NCBI GenBank assembly: GCA_905221605.1
Contig: CAJNDS010000757.1
Span: 534,887-598,886, forward strand
Length of the DNA stretch: 64,000 nt
DNA from: Symbiodinium natans
Lineage: Eukaryota > Sar > Dinophyceae > Suessiales > Symbiodiniaceae
Direction: 5' to 3'
The first letter of the stretch is position 1. Each line of letters begins with the position of its first letter. Below the pieces are notes generated by a model. It saw only the letters and a list, made by a program, of their open reading frames with translations. It was not told the DNA's origin and ran no database searches. The translations under genes and the position numbers were made by a program. This document shows positions 32,106 through 42,064 of the stretch, piece after piece.

Positions 32106-33039
32106 GTTTAGGTTTGGGGGTTCAGAGCCCTAAACCCTGAACCCTAAACCCTAAACCATAAACCCTAAGCCTAAACCCTAATTCCCTTTGTAGTTCAATT
32201 CATGACTTCCCACCAGCGCAGGGTTGATCTTTTGCGGTTTTATAGGGTTTTCTGGGAACAATTGCACGTGAGAGCCCTGAAGCAAACCATGGGTTTAGGG
32301 TTTAGGGTTTAGGGTTTAGGGTTTAGGGTTTAGGGTTTAGGGTTTAGGGTTTAGGATATGGCTGTCCAGCTTGTTGTGGTTGTTGTGCTAGTCACTTTGG
32401 TTCGTTTACTCGCCAAGTCCTAAGCCTTCAACTCTAATCCCCAGATCAAGCCCCAAACCTCAACCCTTAACCCTTCAACCCTAAGCCCTGTTTAGGCTTG
32501 AGGGAACTGATGGGCTGAACCCCTGTGTCGCTTATGTCTGAGGATACTGCTGAAGGATGTCTAACCCCCTGAAATGTTCTGACAGAGTCCCAACTCCAAA
32601 TGTTGTTGGGAGGCGCGGGGTTAGGCTTTGGGATTTGAGGATTTAGGGGCTTGTATAAGCCCCCCTAAACCCTAAGGCCTAAAGCCTAAACCCTAAACTT
32701 TGGGGCTTTACGGTTGTAGGGTTTATGAGGGTTTAGGGCTGGGACTTAGGGTCCTAGTTCTTTGGGTTGAAGGGTGTCATTGTCGGGCGTTTGTCCCCAA
32801 ATAAAACATGTAGGTCCCCTTGTTAGTAACTCCTGTTAAGGGACTTCTTATCGCATGGGGCATCCGTTAACGTACCCCATGTGGAGGTTCCTGGAATATT
32901 TCTGAGCCAATGGTAGTGCACAGCTGAATGAGCACAGTGACACGTGCTTGCTTGGCGAACAACGCAGTTGTGCGAGTTGCGCCGCTGCGGAGCCGCGCAC
33001 GAGCGTTTGATTGCTAACTATGTGATACACCCTCAGAGT

Positions 33040-33780
33040 CCATGCACCTCATAATCATACACTTGGGCCCTAAAGTCCCTGTATAGGAGGTACGTTAAGC
33101 CCCTAAACGTATAAGAACTAGGTTCATGGACCCTTAGGGACATTTACATGACGACAGCTTCTACAGGCCGGGTTTGACTTAATTTGAAGTCCCATGCCTA
33201 TAGTCCAAGGTCGCCATCCGCTCTCGTGACAGCCCTGCCATTGTTGAAAGCACGCCGCCGCAACACGCGAAGAACGGCGAAGCACTAAGAAGGACGTCAT
33301 GGGACAACATCGGCATGGCTTGGCATAGGTTTCACTGTTATTGTAGATGAACTCGCTACTGTTGCTTCGGCGTAAGCCAGCAGTCGAACAATCAGGTTTT
33401 CAGACTATAATTAAGGACTTAGAAGAATACCGACATCACGCGTTGATTTTGGCAGCTTGCAACACAGGATACATGTTTGCAGCTCTTCCAAGTACGTCGT
33501 CCTCTGTCAGACACAGCTCGATGGAACAAAAAGTTTGCCAGCTCTGGGCAAGCTTGGACTTGTTGCCCCTTTGCTAGGATCCAGAGTTGGCCCTTTTTCC
33601 TTCGTTTTGGGGTTCAGGCTCCCTGAGAATTATAAATCTTTTTAAGCCAAAAAGGGTTCCTTTGTTCTTCCTAGGCTACTTTTCGGCCTAGTATTTTCTT
33701 GCAACCAGGTTCCAGTTCGCGGACCCTGCTGCTGCAGGCCGGAACGCAGCAAGCGTCAGACTATTGCCCCAGTTGCAACC
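33040..33780 (+). other. Longest stretch without telomere-type tracts in this half
   Basis: Holds a 76-codon frame (33347-33577) with KPAVEQSGFQTIIKDLEEYR and NTGYMFAALPSTSSS, a possible exon with no clear acceptor. Around 33580-33660 there is a decayed family 2-like core. Otherwise nothing was recognised. Confidence 0.35.
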
Positions 33781-33843
33781 TCAAACCCTAAGCCCTAATT
33801 AAGCTCTAAACCCTAAACCCTAAACCCAGTACCGAGCGAGCAG

Positions 33844-33895
33844 GCTTTTTCAGACACTTTCATCCTCGTCTACGTCGCCTTGGCGACTTCAACGA
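33844..33895 (+). CDS. Predicted exon
   Basis: AGCAG acceptor, AFSDTFILVYVALATST, then a GTGCGG donor. The frame stays open to 33950, so the 3' end is uncertain. Confidence 0.42.
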
Positions 33896-33973
33896 GTGCG
33901 GGGAGCCTAGAACTGTGGAGCAGCCGTTGGGAATCGCAGCAGTGGCCCCCCTGACTTGGATTCATGTTTGCAG

Positions 33974-34113
33974 TTTTTCTTGTTGGTTTGGAAACACGAA
34001 TTGCAGGCCCGTCACGTAGACTGGATCCAGCTGGAGTTAAGGGTGGTTTGAACTTGGTGAAAGGCAATCCGGCACACATCAGCTGCGGATTTCACCGGCG
34101 ACCTAATGTTTGA
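33974..34113 (+). CDS. Predicted terminal exon, ~46 codons
   Basis: TTTGCAG acceptor. After two bases it reads FLVGLETRIAGPSRRLDP, GVKGGLNLVKGNPAH, FHRRPNV and TGA at 34111. A minus frame is also open here, but the plus frame has the better acceptor and agrees with its neighbours. Confidence 0.5.
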
Positions 34114-34532
34114 GTACTTGAAGATGACGCGGAAGCAAGTCGGGCGGGGGTAGGGCGTAGAGCTTAAGGCTTAGATTGTTGGGAGTGGAACCAGTAGAGA
34201 AGGTTTAAGTCTTCAAGTTTCGGGTGTGAGCTGTAGAAGTGGGCGTTCACCTGCAATTCGGAAACTTAAGTCTCCGAACCTTGAAACACCGAGCCCTTTG
34301 GGGGCTTTGGTTGCAGGTTTGTTGTTTACCATAGGGCATCCTGGCGCAGGCTTTAGGGTTTAGGGTTTAGGGTTTAGGGTTTAGGGTGTTGAACCTGTCC
34401 GTCCAAAAGCCCTGCTCCACGAACCCATTTTTGCGCATAAGGCTGGGAGCGTGTGGCCGCCCTCGCGACATTTGCGGGCGGTGGCAGTTCGGCCAAGAGG
34501 CGTGCGCGGGAAGTGATGGCCACGCACTTTAA

Positions 34533-34645
34533 TATTCTTACTTGGGGGTTTACGAATATAGGTGACCCCTAATATAGACCCCCAAATAGTAGGATTCCCT
34601 TGAAACCAGGACCCCAATAAGGTACCTCTAATTTGAAACCCCCAT
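34533..34645. repeat. Dispersed repeat family 6, copy 2
   Basis: GACCCCCAAATAGTAGGATT and ACCCCAATAAGGTACC match 27424-27520. Confidence 0.75.
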
Positions 34646-34649
34646 GTTT

Positions 34650-34850
34650 TTTACTAGTACTACTAGTTTACTGGTTCGCTCCCATTGCTGCCATTGCTAT
34701 GATTGCTGATTACTACTACTCTGATGATTATTATTAATGACTACTATGACTATGACGACCATTACTACAATTCTTTCCATTGATTTTGCAATTATTACTG
34801 TTTTCTCTACTGTTTCTGTTGTTAACTACCCCTTGCGTATGTGCACATGC
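34650..34850. repeat. TACTACTAT-rich low-complexity stretch
   Basis: Irregular TAC/TAT/GAT trinucleotide text with no coding value. A dispersed repeat family 8 copy follows at 34885-34990. Confidence 0.6.
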
Positions 34851-35359
34851 TGCCCTGGTTCTAGGCATAGGGGTCGGAGTAGTTACTAATGGTATTCCCT
34901 TATGGTCCCCTCATAATTGTACTACAATACCCCCCCCCCCCCCCACACCCTTTTCCAACTAATCAGGCCCCTGTATCATGTAAACTATAATCACGGTTTT
35001 AAACTTTCGGCCGGGACTACTCAAACCAGTATCCTCACTTGGCTAGATGGAATTTTCCACATACGGGGTTGTCTTTACGGTGTGCGTGGGGAGGCAAAAG
35101 TGTGATGGAGGCTCACGATGCGGATTCTTGGGGTGGCGGAAGGCTCTGTGTCAGGCCTAAACCCTAAACCCTAAACCCTAAACCCTCAACCCTAAAACCT
35201 CAACCCTAAACCCAAAACCCTTTCTTAAGGGAGGGGGAGGTTGGATGTGTGACCCAAGGTTCCCTAATACTCCCCACTGCTCCCGAAGTTTCCCTAGGTA
35301 CCTACCCTCGCGCCCACCCTAAACCCTAAACCCTAAACCCTAAACACCTAAACTATGAG

Positions 35360-35436
35360 AGCTTGTGGGCGCGGGCGCGGGCCCATGACCAGGCTGAAAC
35401 AGCTCACGGGAACGACGGTGGCGCGTTGCCGGCGGC
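35360..35436 (+). CDS. Predicted exon
   Basis: CTATGAG acceptor after CCCTAAA units. It reads SLWARARAHDQAETAHGND then GGALPA. The donor is GC|GTTTTGGGG leading into TTTAGGG. Confidence 0.55.
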
Positions 35437-35454
35437 GTTTTGGGGTTTAGGGGC

Positions 35455-35645
35455 TTTTAGGGCTCTATGTCCTTAAACCCTGGGGTTTAGGGTTTAGGGT
35501 TTAGGGTTTAGGGTTATATGTCCTTAAACCTGGGGTTTAGGGTTTCTAGGGCTCTATGTCCTTAAACCCTGGCGTTTAGGGTTTTTAGGGCTCTATGTCC
35601 TTAAACCCTGGGGTTTAGGGTTTTTGGGGCTCTATGTCCTTAAAC
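35455..35645 (+). repeat. Minisatellite with alternating telomere motif
   Basis: Five imperfect copies of ~38-55 bp carrying CTCTATGTCCTTAAACCCTG followed by GGGTTTAGGG. One inverted copy lies at 35994-36015, so it pairs across an exon-bearing stretch. Confidence 0.85.
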
Positions 35646-35849
35646 AGGGTTTTAGGGACAAGAGAAAGGTCTGGTCCCAGTCTTGACAGGGCGTTGCTAT
35701 GAATTCAGGGTTTCGGGTTTAGGGCTTAGGGCTTAGGGTGAAGAAACGCCATGTGGCGTAGCCATCCCCCCTTCTTCCCCTCATGTCTTCATAGCTCACC
35801 AAAGCATAGCAAACCCTCCTCATTAAACCCTAAACCCTAAACCCTATAG

Positions 35850-35934
35850 GCAGAAAGCGCAGCTTACCAGAACTGACTTCACGTTCCAGGACCATCAACT
35901 GGATGCGAAGCTCTGGAAACCCCCGAATCACAAG
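35850..35934 (+). CDS. Predicted exon
   Basis: CCTATAG acceptor directly after CCCTAAA units. After one base: QKAQLTRTDFTFQDHQ then LDAKLWKPPNHK. The following AAACCC runs into a C-strand repeat whose TAA would stop it. KLWKPP parallels 26534. Confidence 0.5.
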
Positions 35935-36022
35935 AAACCCTAAACGGGGAGGCTCAGAAACGTCTGTGGTTTAGGGCTTAGGGTTTAGTGTTTAGGGTTT
36001 AAGGACATAGAGCCTATTTCAG

Positions 36023-36071
36023 AGCACCCCACCTGGATGCGGAATGATTTCGGTCTGTGAACTAATCCAGA
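36023..36071 (+). CDS. Predicted exon with telomere-repeat donor
   Basis: TTTCAG acceptor, STPPGCGMISVCELIQ, then A|GTTTAGGG. Confidence 0.5.
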
Positions 36072-36096
36072 GTTTAGGGTTCAGGGTGGGTTTGCG

Positions 36097-36201
36097 ACTA
36101 TTTGCTTAAGAACTCCCCAAACATAAAACATGACAACCCCTGTATTTCCCTTATGAGGAAGACTATTTTATTTTTTGTGGGGGTCTCAAACAAACGGTAG
36201 T
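36097..36201. mobile_element. TIR family 7 element
   Basis: GACTATTTGCTTAAGAACTC at left and AAACGGTAGTC at right, with CCCTTATGAGG inside. Confidence 0.7.
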
Positions 36202-36774
36202 CTAGGGATTGGGGGCTTAGGGCTGGTTTAGGATTTTGGGTTGCAGTGAAGGGTTCAGGGTTGCGGGCTTTCATGGTGTAGGTGGGCGGGCATAGTGTTG
36301 GTGCTTGGTCCGTCTCCAAAGGCGCTACATCAAACCCTAAACCCATACCCAGACCCTAAAGCCCTAAAACCCTAAACCCTCAACCGGGTACCCTGCCCAA
36401 ATGGCCGCCTCCCAACGGCTGCATAGGGGCTTTGGTGCTTTGAGGTTTTGAAAGGGTGTAAAAGGGGCTTAGGGTATGGGGTTTGACCTATCCCCCCTAA
36501 ACCCTTGTTTAGGGCTCAGGGCATTTAGGGAGCTTAGGTTGTAGCATCTTCGAGTTTAGGGTTCAGGGTTTAGGGTTAGGGGTCTAGGATCAGCTCACTT
36601 CAGGTTTAGGGTTTAGGGTTTAGGGTTTAGGGTTTAGGGTTTAGGGTTTAGGGTTTAGGGTTCTAGGATCAGCTCAAGGCCCTAAACCAGTCGTCATTCT
36701 CCTAGTAGTAGTTGGTCAGTACAACCCATGAAGCTGTAGAAGAAGCCCGAACTCTAAACCCAAAACCCCAAACG

Positions 36775-36915
36775 CAATCCCCAAACCCCCAACCCCCAAA
36801 CCCCAAACCCCAAACCCCTAGCCCTAAACCCCAAACCCCCAAACCCCCAAACCCCCAAACCCCCTAGCCCTAAACCCCAAACCCCCAAACCCCCAAACCC
36901 CTAAACCCCAAACGC
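36775..36915. repeat. CCCCAAA variant tract
   Basis: Telomere-like variant rich in CCCCAAACCC with longer C runs. The complementary strand could form G-quadruplexes. Confidence 0.85.
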
Positions 36916-36930
36916 CTAAACCCACGCCAG

Positions 36931-37011
36931 GAAGCTGTCCAAGCTCGGGGGCGAAGTTGGCTCCGGGAGTCCGATGGCCAGCCGGGGCTCCCAACAGTCG
37001 ACTCCAGGGTC
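36931..37011 (+). CDS. Predicted exon with telomere-repeat donor
   Basis: CGCCAG acceptor. After one base: KLSKLGGEVGSGSPMASRG then SQQSTPG, a disordered Ser/Gly-rich segment. The donor is TC|GTTTAGGG. Confidence 0.55.
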
Positions 37012-37501
37012 GTTTAGGGTTTAGGGTTTAGGGTTTAGGGTTTAGGGTTTAGGGTTTAGGAATTAGGGTTTAGGGTTTAGGGTTTAGGAATTGGGGTTTA
37101 GGAATTTGGGTTTAGGCGTTGGGGGTTTAGGGTTTTAGGGTTCGGGGCTTAGGGTTTGGGCTTTGGGGTTTTAGGCGTTGAGGTTTAGGGTTCGGGGTTT
37201 GGGGTTTAGGGTTTAGGGTTTGGGGTTTGGGGTTTGCTGTGAAAGGGCGCAGCAGCTGCGACAGTTGGGATGCAGAATCGCATTAGAGTGTCTTTGGGTG
37301 CAGACTTTGGGGTGTAGGGTTGGGTTCAGGGCTTATATAGGCTTTGGGGTTGGTGGGGCTTTGGGCTTAGTGTCCAGGCTCTACAGGGTTCAGGGTCTAC
37401 AGGGGCTACTACAGGGATTCCGGTTGCAGGGTTTAGGGTTGAAGGGTCTTTGTGTTCTTTTGGGTTTAAGATCTACAGAGCTTAGGGTCTCCAGAGTCTA
37501 G

Positions 37502-37554
37502 CTGGTCATCAGCCACACGAAAGCCATCGTGAACCCATGGCACGGTGATTCGGC
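37502..37554 (+). CDS. Predicted exon
   Basis: GTCTAG acceptor, LVISHTKAIVNPWHGDSA, then a GTTTGG donor. Confidence 0.52.
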
Positions 37555-37911
37555 GTTTGGCTTGAGGGTTGTGAGGGCTTGGGTCGAGGCGTTGGGGTAT
37601 GGGCCCTTTTTGGCCTTACAAGGATACATAGTCCCCTGCCCCGAATAGTACTCCCTCCTGCCACCTTACAAAATCACCATGCCTCAACCTAGGGGTGTCT
37701 CCATACCAGGGCTCGGGGGAATCAGAAAGAAATCAGTTTCATAACGGCTAGCCCGAGACCTGAAGTGCCTTAGATGCAGCGCGGTCTGGTGAGGGTGTTA
37801 TCAAGGAGAAGGGATTACAGGGTCATCATGAGGGCGCATTCCCAGCCAGAAACTTGAAGGATGTTGGGTTGTTGGTTTCTGGAGACCAAGAACTTCGGGT
37901 CTCGGGTTTAG

Positions 37912-37995
37912 CCGCTCGTTTTGCGACATTTACGCCAACATGTTTGTCACCATAGTTGACGAGGCGGCTGTACGATTGCGGGAAACCCTCCAGGA
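37912..37995 (+). CDS. Predicted exon
   Basis: GGGTTTAG acceptor, supplied by a telomere-type unit. It reads RSFCDIYANMFVTIVDEAAV then RLRETLQE, a clearly helical, protein-like segment. The GTACACC donor is followed by CCCTAAA. Confidence 0.58.
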
Positions 37996-38056
37996 GTACA
38001 CCCTGAACCCTAAACCCTAAATCCTAAACCCTAAACCCTAAACCCTAAACCTGTAG

Positions 38057-38150
38057 CGTCTCTCCACCAAGAGTCCCTCCAGTTCCCTCCCAGAGGTGCA
38101 GTATCCGAGGCCGCCAAAGCAGCGCGGGCCCTGGGAAGAACGCGGTCTTG
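38057..38150 (+). CDS. Predicted exon
   Basis: CCTGTAG acceptor. It reads RLSTKSPSSSLPEVQYPRPP then KQRGPWEERGL plus G, with a GTGTTGG donor entering a G-strand tract. Pro/Ser-rich linker. Confidence 0.55.
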
Positions 38151-38388
38151 GTGTTGGGGTTTGGGGTTTAGGGTTATAGGGGTTTAGGGTTTAGGGTTCA
38201 GGGTCAGGGTTCAGGGTTCAGGGTTTACGGTTTAGGGCGGGTTTAGGGTTTGGGGTTTAGGGTTTAGGGTTTAGGGTTTAGGGTTTCTAGGTTTTGAGGG
38301 TCAGGGCTCCGGAAAGACCTCACACCCTCTGACTCTGGGATTAAGCCGGGTTTGGGTTCAAGATTCAGGAGTCTACTCCCAGCCACAG

Positions 38389-38476
38389 GCGGCCAGGGTG
38401 GAGAAAACCAGAATTTTGCCTCATCTACGAGAGTGTGTACCGGAGGAGTTTGGGCTGCGCTTGAGAGCTTCTGCTG
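38389..38476 (+). CDS. Predicted exon, frame ambiguous
   Basis: CCACAG acceptor and G|GTAGGT donor are good. Phase 0 reads VEKTRILPHLRECVPEEFG. Following the phase left by 38057-38150 it would instead read GENQNFASSTRVCTGG. I cannot choose without homology. Confidence 0.48.
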
Positions 38477-38952
38477 GTAGGTGTAAGTCATTCTTTCCAC
38501 ACGTCTGGGCTTGGATTCAGTTTTGGAGGCCTTACAGTGCTTTAGAGCTCCAGTGAACGCATCGATCCACCAAACCGAAGGTCACCTGGTGGTCTCGCGG
38601 TGTTGCGGTTTTTTGGTTTTGCTCTTCGCAGCAGTTATTAGCCAACAAGGGTACCCTTACGATGACACGGCTACTGGGCTTCCAGATGTGAACAGGCGAA
38701 ACGCCTGATCTAAGGCTTTGGCTAAGGGGGTAGTTCCGCGCTGTACGGGTTGATGTATAAAGTTGAGGGATTTTTGAGGGCACTTGAGGGAGACTACACG
38801 CGTCACGCTGTCCTAAACCTAGAAATAACCCTTACCCCTTAACCTTAACTCTGGATTGGGGGGGGGTAGGGTTCCGGCTTACTTTGTCCATCCAAGCGGG
38901 TCAAAACCCTAAGCCTAGGGCTTTCATGGCCATTTGGGCTTAGGGTGACTAG

Positions 38953-39018
38953 GTTCGATCTGGGGAGACGGCCTGGTTCAACACAGCCCTGAAGTCTTGT
39001 GTTCTCCGGCCTGTCTTG
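38953..39018 (+). CDS. Predicted exon ending inside a TIR element
   Basis: GACTAG acceptor. 22 codons in phase 0: VRSGETAWFNTALKSC then VLRPVL. The last codon TTG and the donor GTAGCC are the first bases of the family 2 element at 39016. The next exon (39273) resumes in phase 0. Confidence 0.5.
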
Positions 39019-39123
39019 GTAGCCCAGTCGTACCCTTTCCCTTTTGTTTGGTTCAAGGTTCCCTTGTAAGTACCCAACCCCAAAAAGGGTGCCCTTAATA
39101 GAAGACGGTTACTAGGCTACCAA
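39016..39123. mobile_element. TIR family 2 element
   Basis: TTGGTAGCCCAGTC left, ACTAGGCTACCAA right, flanked by GTC on both sides. It forms the first half of the inferred intron 39019-39272. Confidence 0.9.
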
Positions 39124-39125
39124 GT

Positions 39126-39232
39126 CTTTGTGGTGCGTTACTGTAACTTTAGATCCTCAGCCTTTTTTGGGGGGGTTCTTAATAAGGCAGCTGAAAGTTT
39201 AGTCTCTTATTGCCTTCCTAAGTGCAGCCAAG
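39126..39232. mobile_element. TIR family 3 element, copy 1
   Basis: CTTTGTGGTGC, TTAGATCCTCAGCC, AATAAGGCAGCTGAAAGTTT and the terminal AGTGCAGCCAAG recur at 47579-47691 and 55303-55415. The ends CTTTGTGGTGCTTTA and CTTGGCTGCACTTA (reversed) are imperfect inverted repeats. It abuts the family 2 element with one base between. Confidence 0.88.
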
Positions 39233-39272
39233 AAGTTGTGCAGGCCCAGATAACCGCATACTGAATTTACAG

Positions 39273-39311
39273 CACTTGGGATCTGAGGCAATCCAGGGAT
39301 GCGACAACGAA
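39273..39311 (+). CDS. Predicted exon
   Basis: TTACAG acceptor, 13 codons HLGSEAIQGCDNE in phase 0, then a GTTAAGG donor entering TTTAGGG. Part of a phase-consistent chain with 38953, 39839 and 40042. Confidence 0.5.
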
Positions 39312-39599
39312 GTTAAGGTTTAGGGTGTTGGGTTTATCGGGTGTAGGGTTTGGGGTTTAGGGTTTAGGGCTTCTCGCCGCGCCGCGGCAGTAGATTTCAT
39401 GCGGGGATGGCACCCCAACACACCCAGGGGGTGTGAGGGGGCGGCATATGTCGCGGCGGCGTGTATTGAAGTTGGAGCCACCACAACTAGAAAGGTTGGG
39501 TTGTTTTTTTTTCCCACCCCCTGCTTACGCAGGCATCCACCCAACTTTTCTCCTTTTAGGGTTTCGGGCTAACGCCCTAAATTCCCACTTCCCATCCCC

Positions 39600-39800
39600 G
39601 TGTTTTGAAAGCGGGAGGGGGGGAGCTGGGAAGAGGGATGGGGGGAGGAGGGGGAGGAGGGGTGGTGCAGGGGAGGGGTGGTGGGGAGGGGGAAGGGGGG
39701 GGGGGAGGGGGGAAGGGGGGACAGGGGTGGGGGTGGGATGGGAGGGGGAAGGGGGGGGGGGGGCTAATGGGAGGGGGGGGGGTAGGGGGGGCCAGGGGTC
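39600..39800. repeat. GGGGA-rich low-complexity tract
   Basis: Almost pure G/A-rich text on +, producing long spurious Gly- or Pro-rich frames on both strands. Confidence 0.92.
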
Positions 39801-39838
39801 AAAAAAGCAGGTTTGGGGGGAATGGAACAATCGCCCAG

Positions 39839-39922
39839 GCTGACCTGCCTTGCCGCCAAGGGGGCTCCGGAGGGGGGCCCAGGGGCGACGTGCAGAAGCC
39901 ACTTTCGGAACCACCGGAACAG
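39839..39922 (+). CDS. Predicted exon
   Basis: CGCCCAG acceptor, GTCGCC donor, 28 codons in phase 0: ADLPCRQGGSGGGPRG then DVQKPLSEPPEQ. Confidence 0.5.
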
Positions 39923-40041
39923 GTCGCCAGGTTTTGGGTTTCTTGAAAAAACTTGAGAATCGGAGAAGGGGGGCGGGGTACCCCAGGCGGGGTACTGCAC
40001 CGGCACTGGAGGTGCAGCTCACGCTCAACACAACTCTTTAG

Positions 40042-40095
40042 GCTTGCATAGTAACTCCAAGCGATGGTGTTAATCGCTGGGTCCAGGCACCCTGA
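40042..40095 (+). CDS. Predicted terminal exon
   Basis: CTTTAG acceptor. ACIVTPSDGVNRWVQAP and TGA in phase 0, matching the phase of 39839-39922. This would be the 3' end of a gene on +. Confidence 0.45.
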   Translation, partial: ACIVTPSDGVNRWVQAP

Positions 40096-40284
40096 AAAGG
40101 GTGGGTACGGCCTAAGCAGGCCTGGGTGGGAATTTAGGGTTTAGGGTTCAGGTTCTAGGGTTTAGGGTTGCGACTGGGGCCGACGTGGTTGAGGAAGTAG
40201 GGTTCTAACCCCAAAGCCTCGAACAGAGTCGTGAATGCCATAGGGTTGATCCCTAAACCCTGAGCTCTAATCCCCCTGCAACAG

Positions 40285-40336
40285 ACTCTATGGGACCCCG
40301 AACAGACTGAAAGCCCAACTAGGGTGCAGCTTGAGG
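40285..40336 (+). CDS. Predicted exon with telomere-repeat donor
   Basis: CAACAG acceptor, TLWDPEQTESPTRVQLE, then G|GTTTAGGG. Confidence 0.5.
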
Positions 40337-40592
40337 GTTTAGGGTTTAGGGTTTAGGGTTTAGGGGCGTTTTCAACCAAAAGAAATAGATGTGGTCACTC
40401 CTCTAAAATGTGGTCGCTGTTGGTGTCCTTTTTTTCGGCCGCCCCTCTTATACCCTAACCTCCCTAAAGCACTAAAACTCAACCCCTAGAACCCTAGAAC
40501 CCTAAGACCCGAACACCCCTAAACCCCCCAAGCCCTACAGCCCTAAACCCTAAACCCTAATCCCTAAACCCTAAACGTTGCGAGATCGTCAG

Positions 40593-40675
40593 GCCTGGCC
40601 CGGCGTGCTGAAGGCGGCCGATCGCGACGGCGACCAGAGAATCACTCAGAAGGACGTCGAGGGCTTGGCTTTCGG
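40593..40675 (+). CDS. Predicted exon encoding an EF-hand
   Basis: ATCGTCAG acceptor. It reads AWPGVLKAADRDGDQRITQK then DVEGLAF. The 12-residue loop DRDGDQRITQKD (40620-40655) has Asp at 1, 3 and 5, Ile at 8 and Asp at 12, flanked by helical residues, so it should bind calcium. GC content rises sharply compared with the surrounding repeats. The donor is GG|GTTTAGG. Confidence 0.62.
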
Positions 40676-40922
40676 GTTTAGGATTTGGGGTTTAGGGTTT
40701 GGGGTTTGGGGTTCAAGGCGTTGCTTTTCTAGGGATGCCCCACAGTACCCTCATTCCCTTTTCGGGGCCTTCAGGTTCCCTGTATAAACACGAGGGTACC
40801 CTTTTTTCATCCCGGGTTACTGGGCAACCCAGGCTTAGGGTTTAGGGTGTAGGGTATTAGGGAAGAGGGCATTCTCACTCAAATGCGTGCAAGTTGTTTT
40901 CCCAAAGCACCGAATTCTTCAG

Positions 40923-40945
40923 AATGCACAGGGATTGGGACGTGG
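40923..40945 (+). CDS. Predicted short exon
   Basis: CTTCAG acceptor. Entering with one base (phase matches 40593-40675), it reads MHRDWDVD to a GTGGGA donor. Alternatively the frame runs on through NPAGADFRPPYYTP to a TAA at 40997 formed by a C-strand repeat. Confidence 0.4.
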
Positions 40946-41110
40946 ACGTGGGAAATCCCGCCGGCGCCGATTTCAGGCCCCCTTACTACACCCCCTAAAC
41001 CACGGAGCAAGCTCAGGTCCTCAGTACATGGGGGCCAGAGCCCTAAACCCAAACCCGAATTGAGGGTCTAGGGCTTTGGGAACCCTAAACCCTAAACCCT
41101 AAACCCTAAA

Positions 41111-41203
41111 CTTCTGGGCTCCGTGGACTGGGTACCTCTCGGATGCTTCGCGAGACTCCCCTGGAGTGCACCCGTGGTCCCAGCCCCCGAATACTCGTTT
41201 GGA
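41111..41203 (+). CDS. Predicted exon, 31 codons
   Basis: Phase 0 throughout: LLGSVDWVPLGCFARLPWSA then PVVPAPEYSFG, with donor GTTCAGG. It follows CCCTAAA directly with no AG at the expected place, so the acceptor is unclear. Confidence 0.5.
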
Positions 41204-41294
41204 GTTCAGGGTTCAGGGTTTAGGGTTCAGGGTTTAGGGTTTAGGGTTTACAAGAAACCCTAAAGTAGAAGAGTCCTTGGGGCTTTACCCTTAC

Positions 41295-41403
41295 TTGGTA
41301 GCCCAGTGGTACCCTTTTCCCTTTTTTTGTGTCTGGGTTCCCTCATAAAGTAACCAACCACAAAAAGGGTACCCTTCCTGTATTATGGTTGCTGGGCTAC
41401 CAA
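41295..41403. mobile_element. TIR family 2 element with clear target duplication
   Basis: TTGGTAGCCCAGTGGTACCC at left and its complement side GGTTGCTGGGCTACCAA at right, 109 bp. It is flanked by CCTTAC on both sides (41289-41294 and 41404-41409), a 6-bp target-site duplication. Confidence 0.95.
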
Positions 41404-41671
41404 CCTTACGCTAATGTAGACCCGTATACCTTCTTGTGCCCCCAAATCCCTTGGCTAGGGTTGAGGAGTCTAGGATTTGCAAGGATTTTAAGGGTACAAA
41501 GGCTTTAAGGTTTGCAAGTATTTACGAGGGTTTGAAAGTTGAAGGGCTTGAGGGTTTAAGTACTAAACCCTAAACCCTAGATTTAAACCCTAAACCCTAA
41601 ACCCTAAACCTGAGAAGCCAAAGTCCCAGACATCCAGGAAGCCCGAAGGCAAACCCCCAAACCGAAGACAG

Positions 41672-41728
41672 TGCCGAGGTGGAGGGCAACTTCGCATTCC
41701 AGGGGTCCGTGGACTTCCATGCACTCGG
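41672..41728 (+). CDS. Predicted exon
   Basis: AGACAG acceptor. After one base it reads AEVEGNFAFQGSVDFHAL, then a G|GTTGCA donor. Confidence 0.48.
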
Positions 41729-42064
41729 GTTGCAAGCCCTAAACCCAAAACTCTAAACCCTAAACCCAAAACCCTAAACCCTAAACCCTAAACTAAGTTT
41801 GCTAGGGTTTTGGGACGTTTAGGATGTTCGGATTTGTTGTGGGGTTTGAGGGCCTTCGGGGTTCCTGTAACCTGATTTTTGTAGAGCCGCACGCCCTGAA
41901 AAACCCTGAGGGCTGAAATCCCCACCCTAAACCCTAAACCCTAAACCCTAAACCCTAAACCCCAAAAAGGCCCCGGGCATGACCCCAGCCCATGGGTTTG
42001 ATTGGGGGCATAGTATCGATCAAAAGCTAAATTAAACCCTTGAGTGAGGGCCCCAGATATGCGT

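Noticed and set aside
32347-32423. A 21-codon hydrophobic ORF starting at ATG (AVQLVVVVVLVTLVRLL)
   Set aside because: Short, within an inferred intron interior between TTTAGGG and C-strand text, with no splice support.
39320-39544. Minus ORF with VVVAPTSIHAAATYAAPSH as an exon
   Set aside because: Plausible text, but the neighbouring chain is on + and the plus strand over the same bases is also open (RRRVLKLEPPQLER); undecidable, so not listed.
39525-40031. 168-codon Pro-rich minus ORF and Gly-rich plus ORFs
   Set aside because: Mostly low-complexity G/A tract. The only segment kept is the plus-strand exon at 39839-39922.
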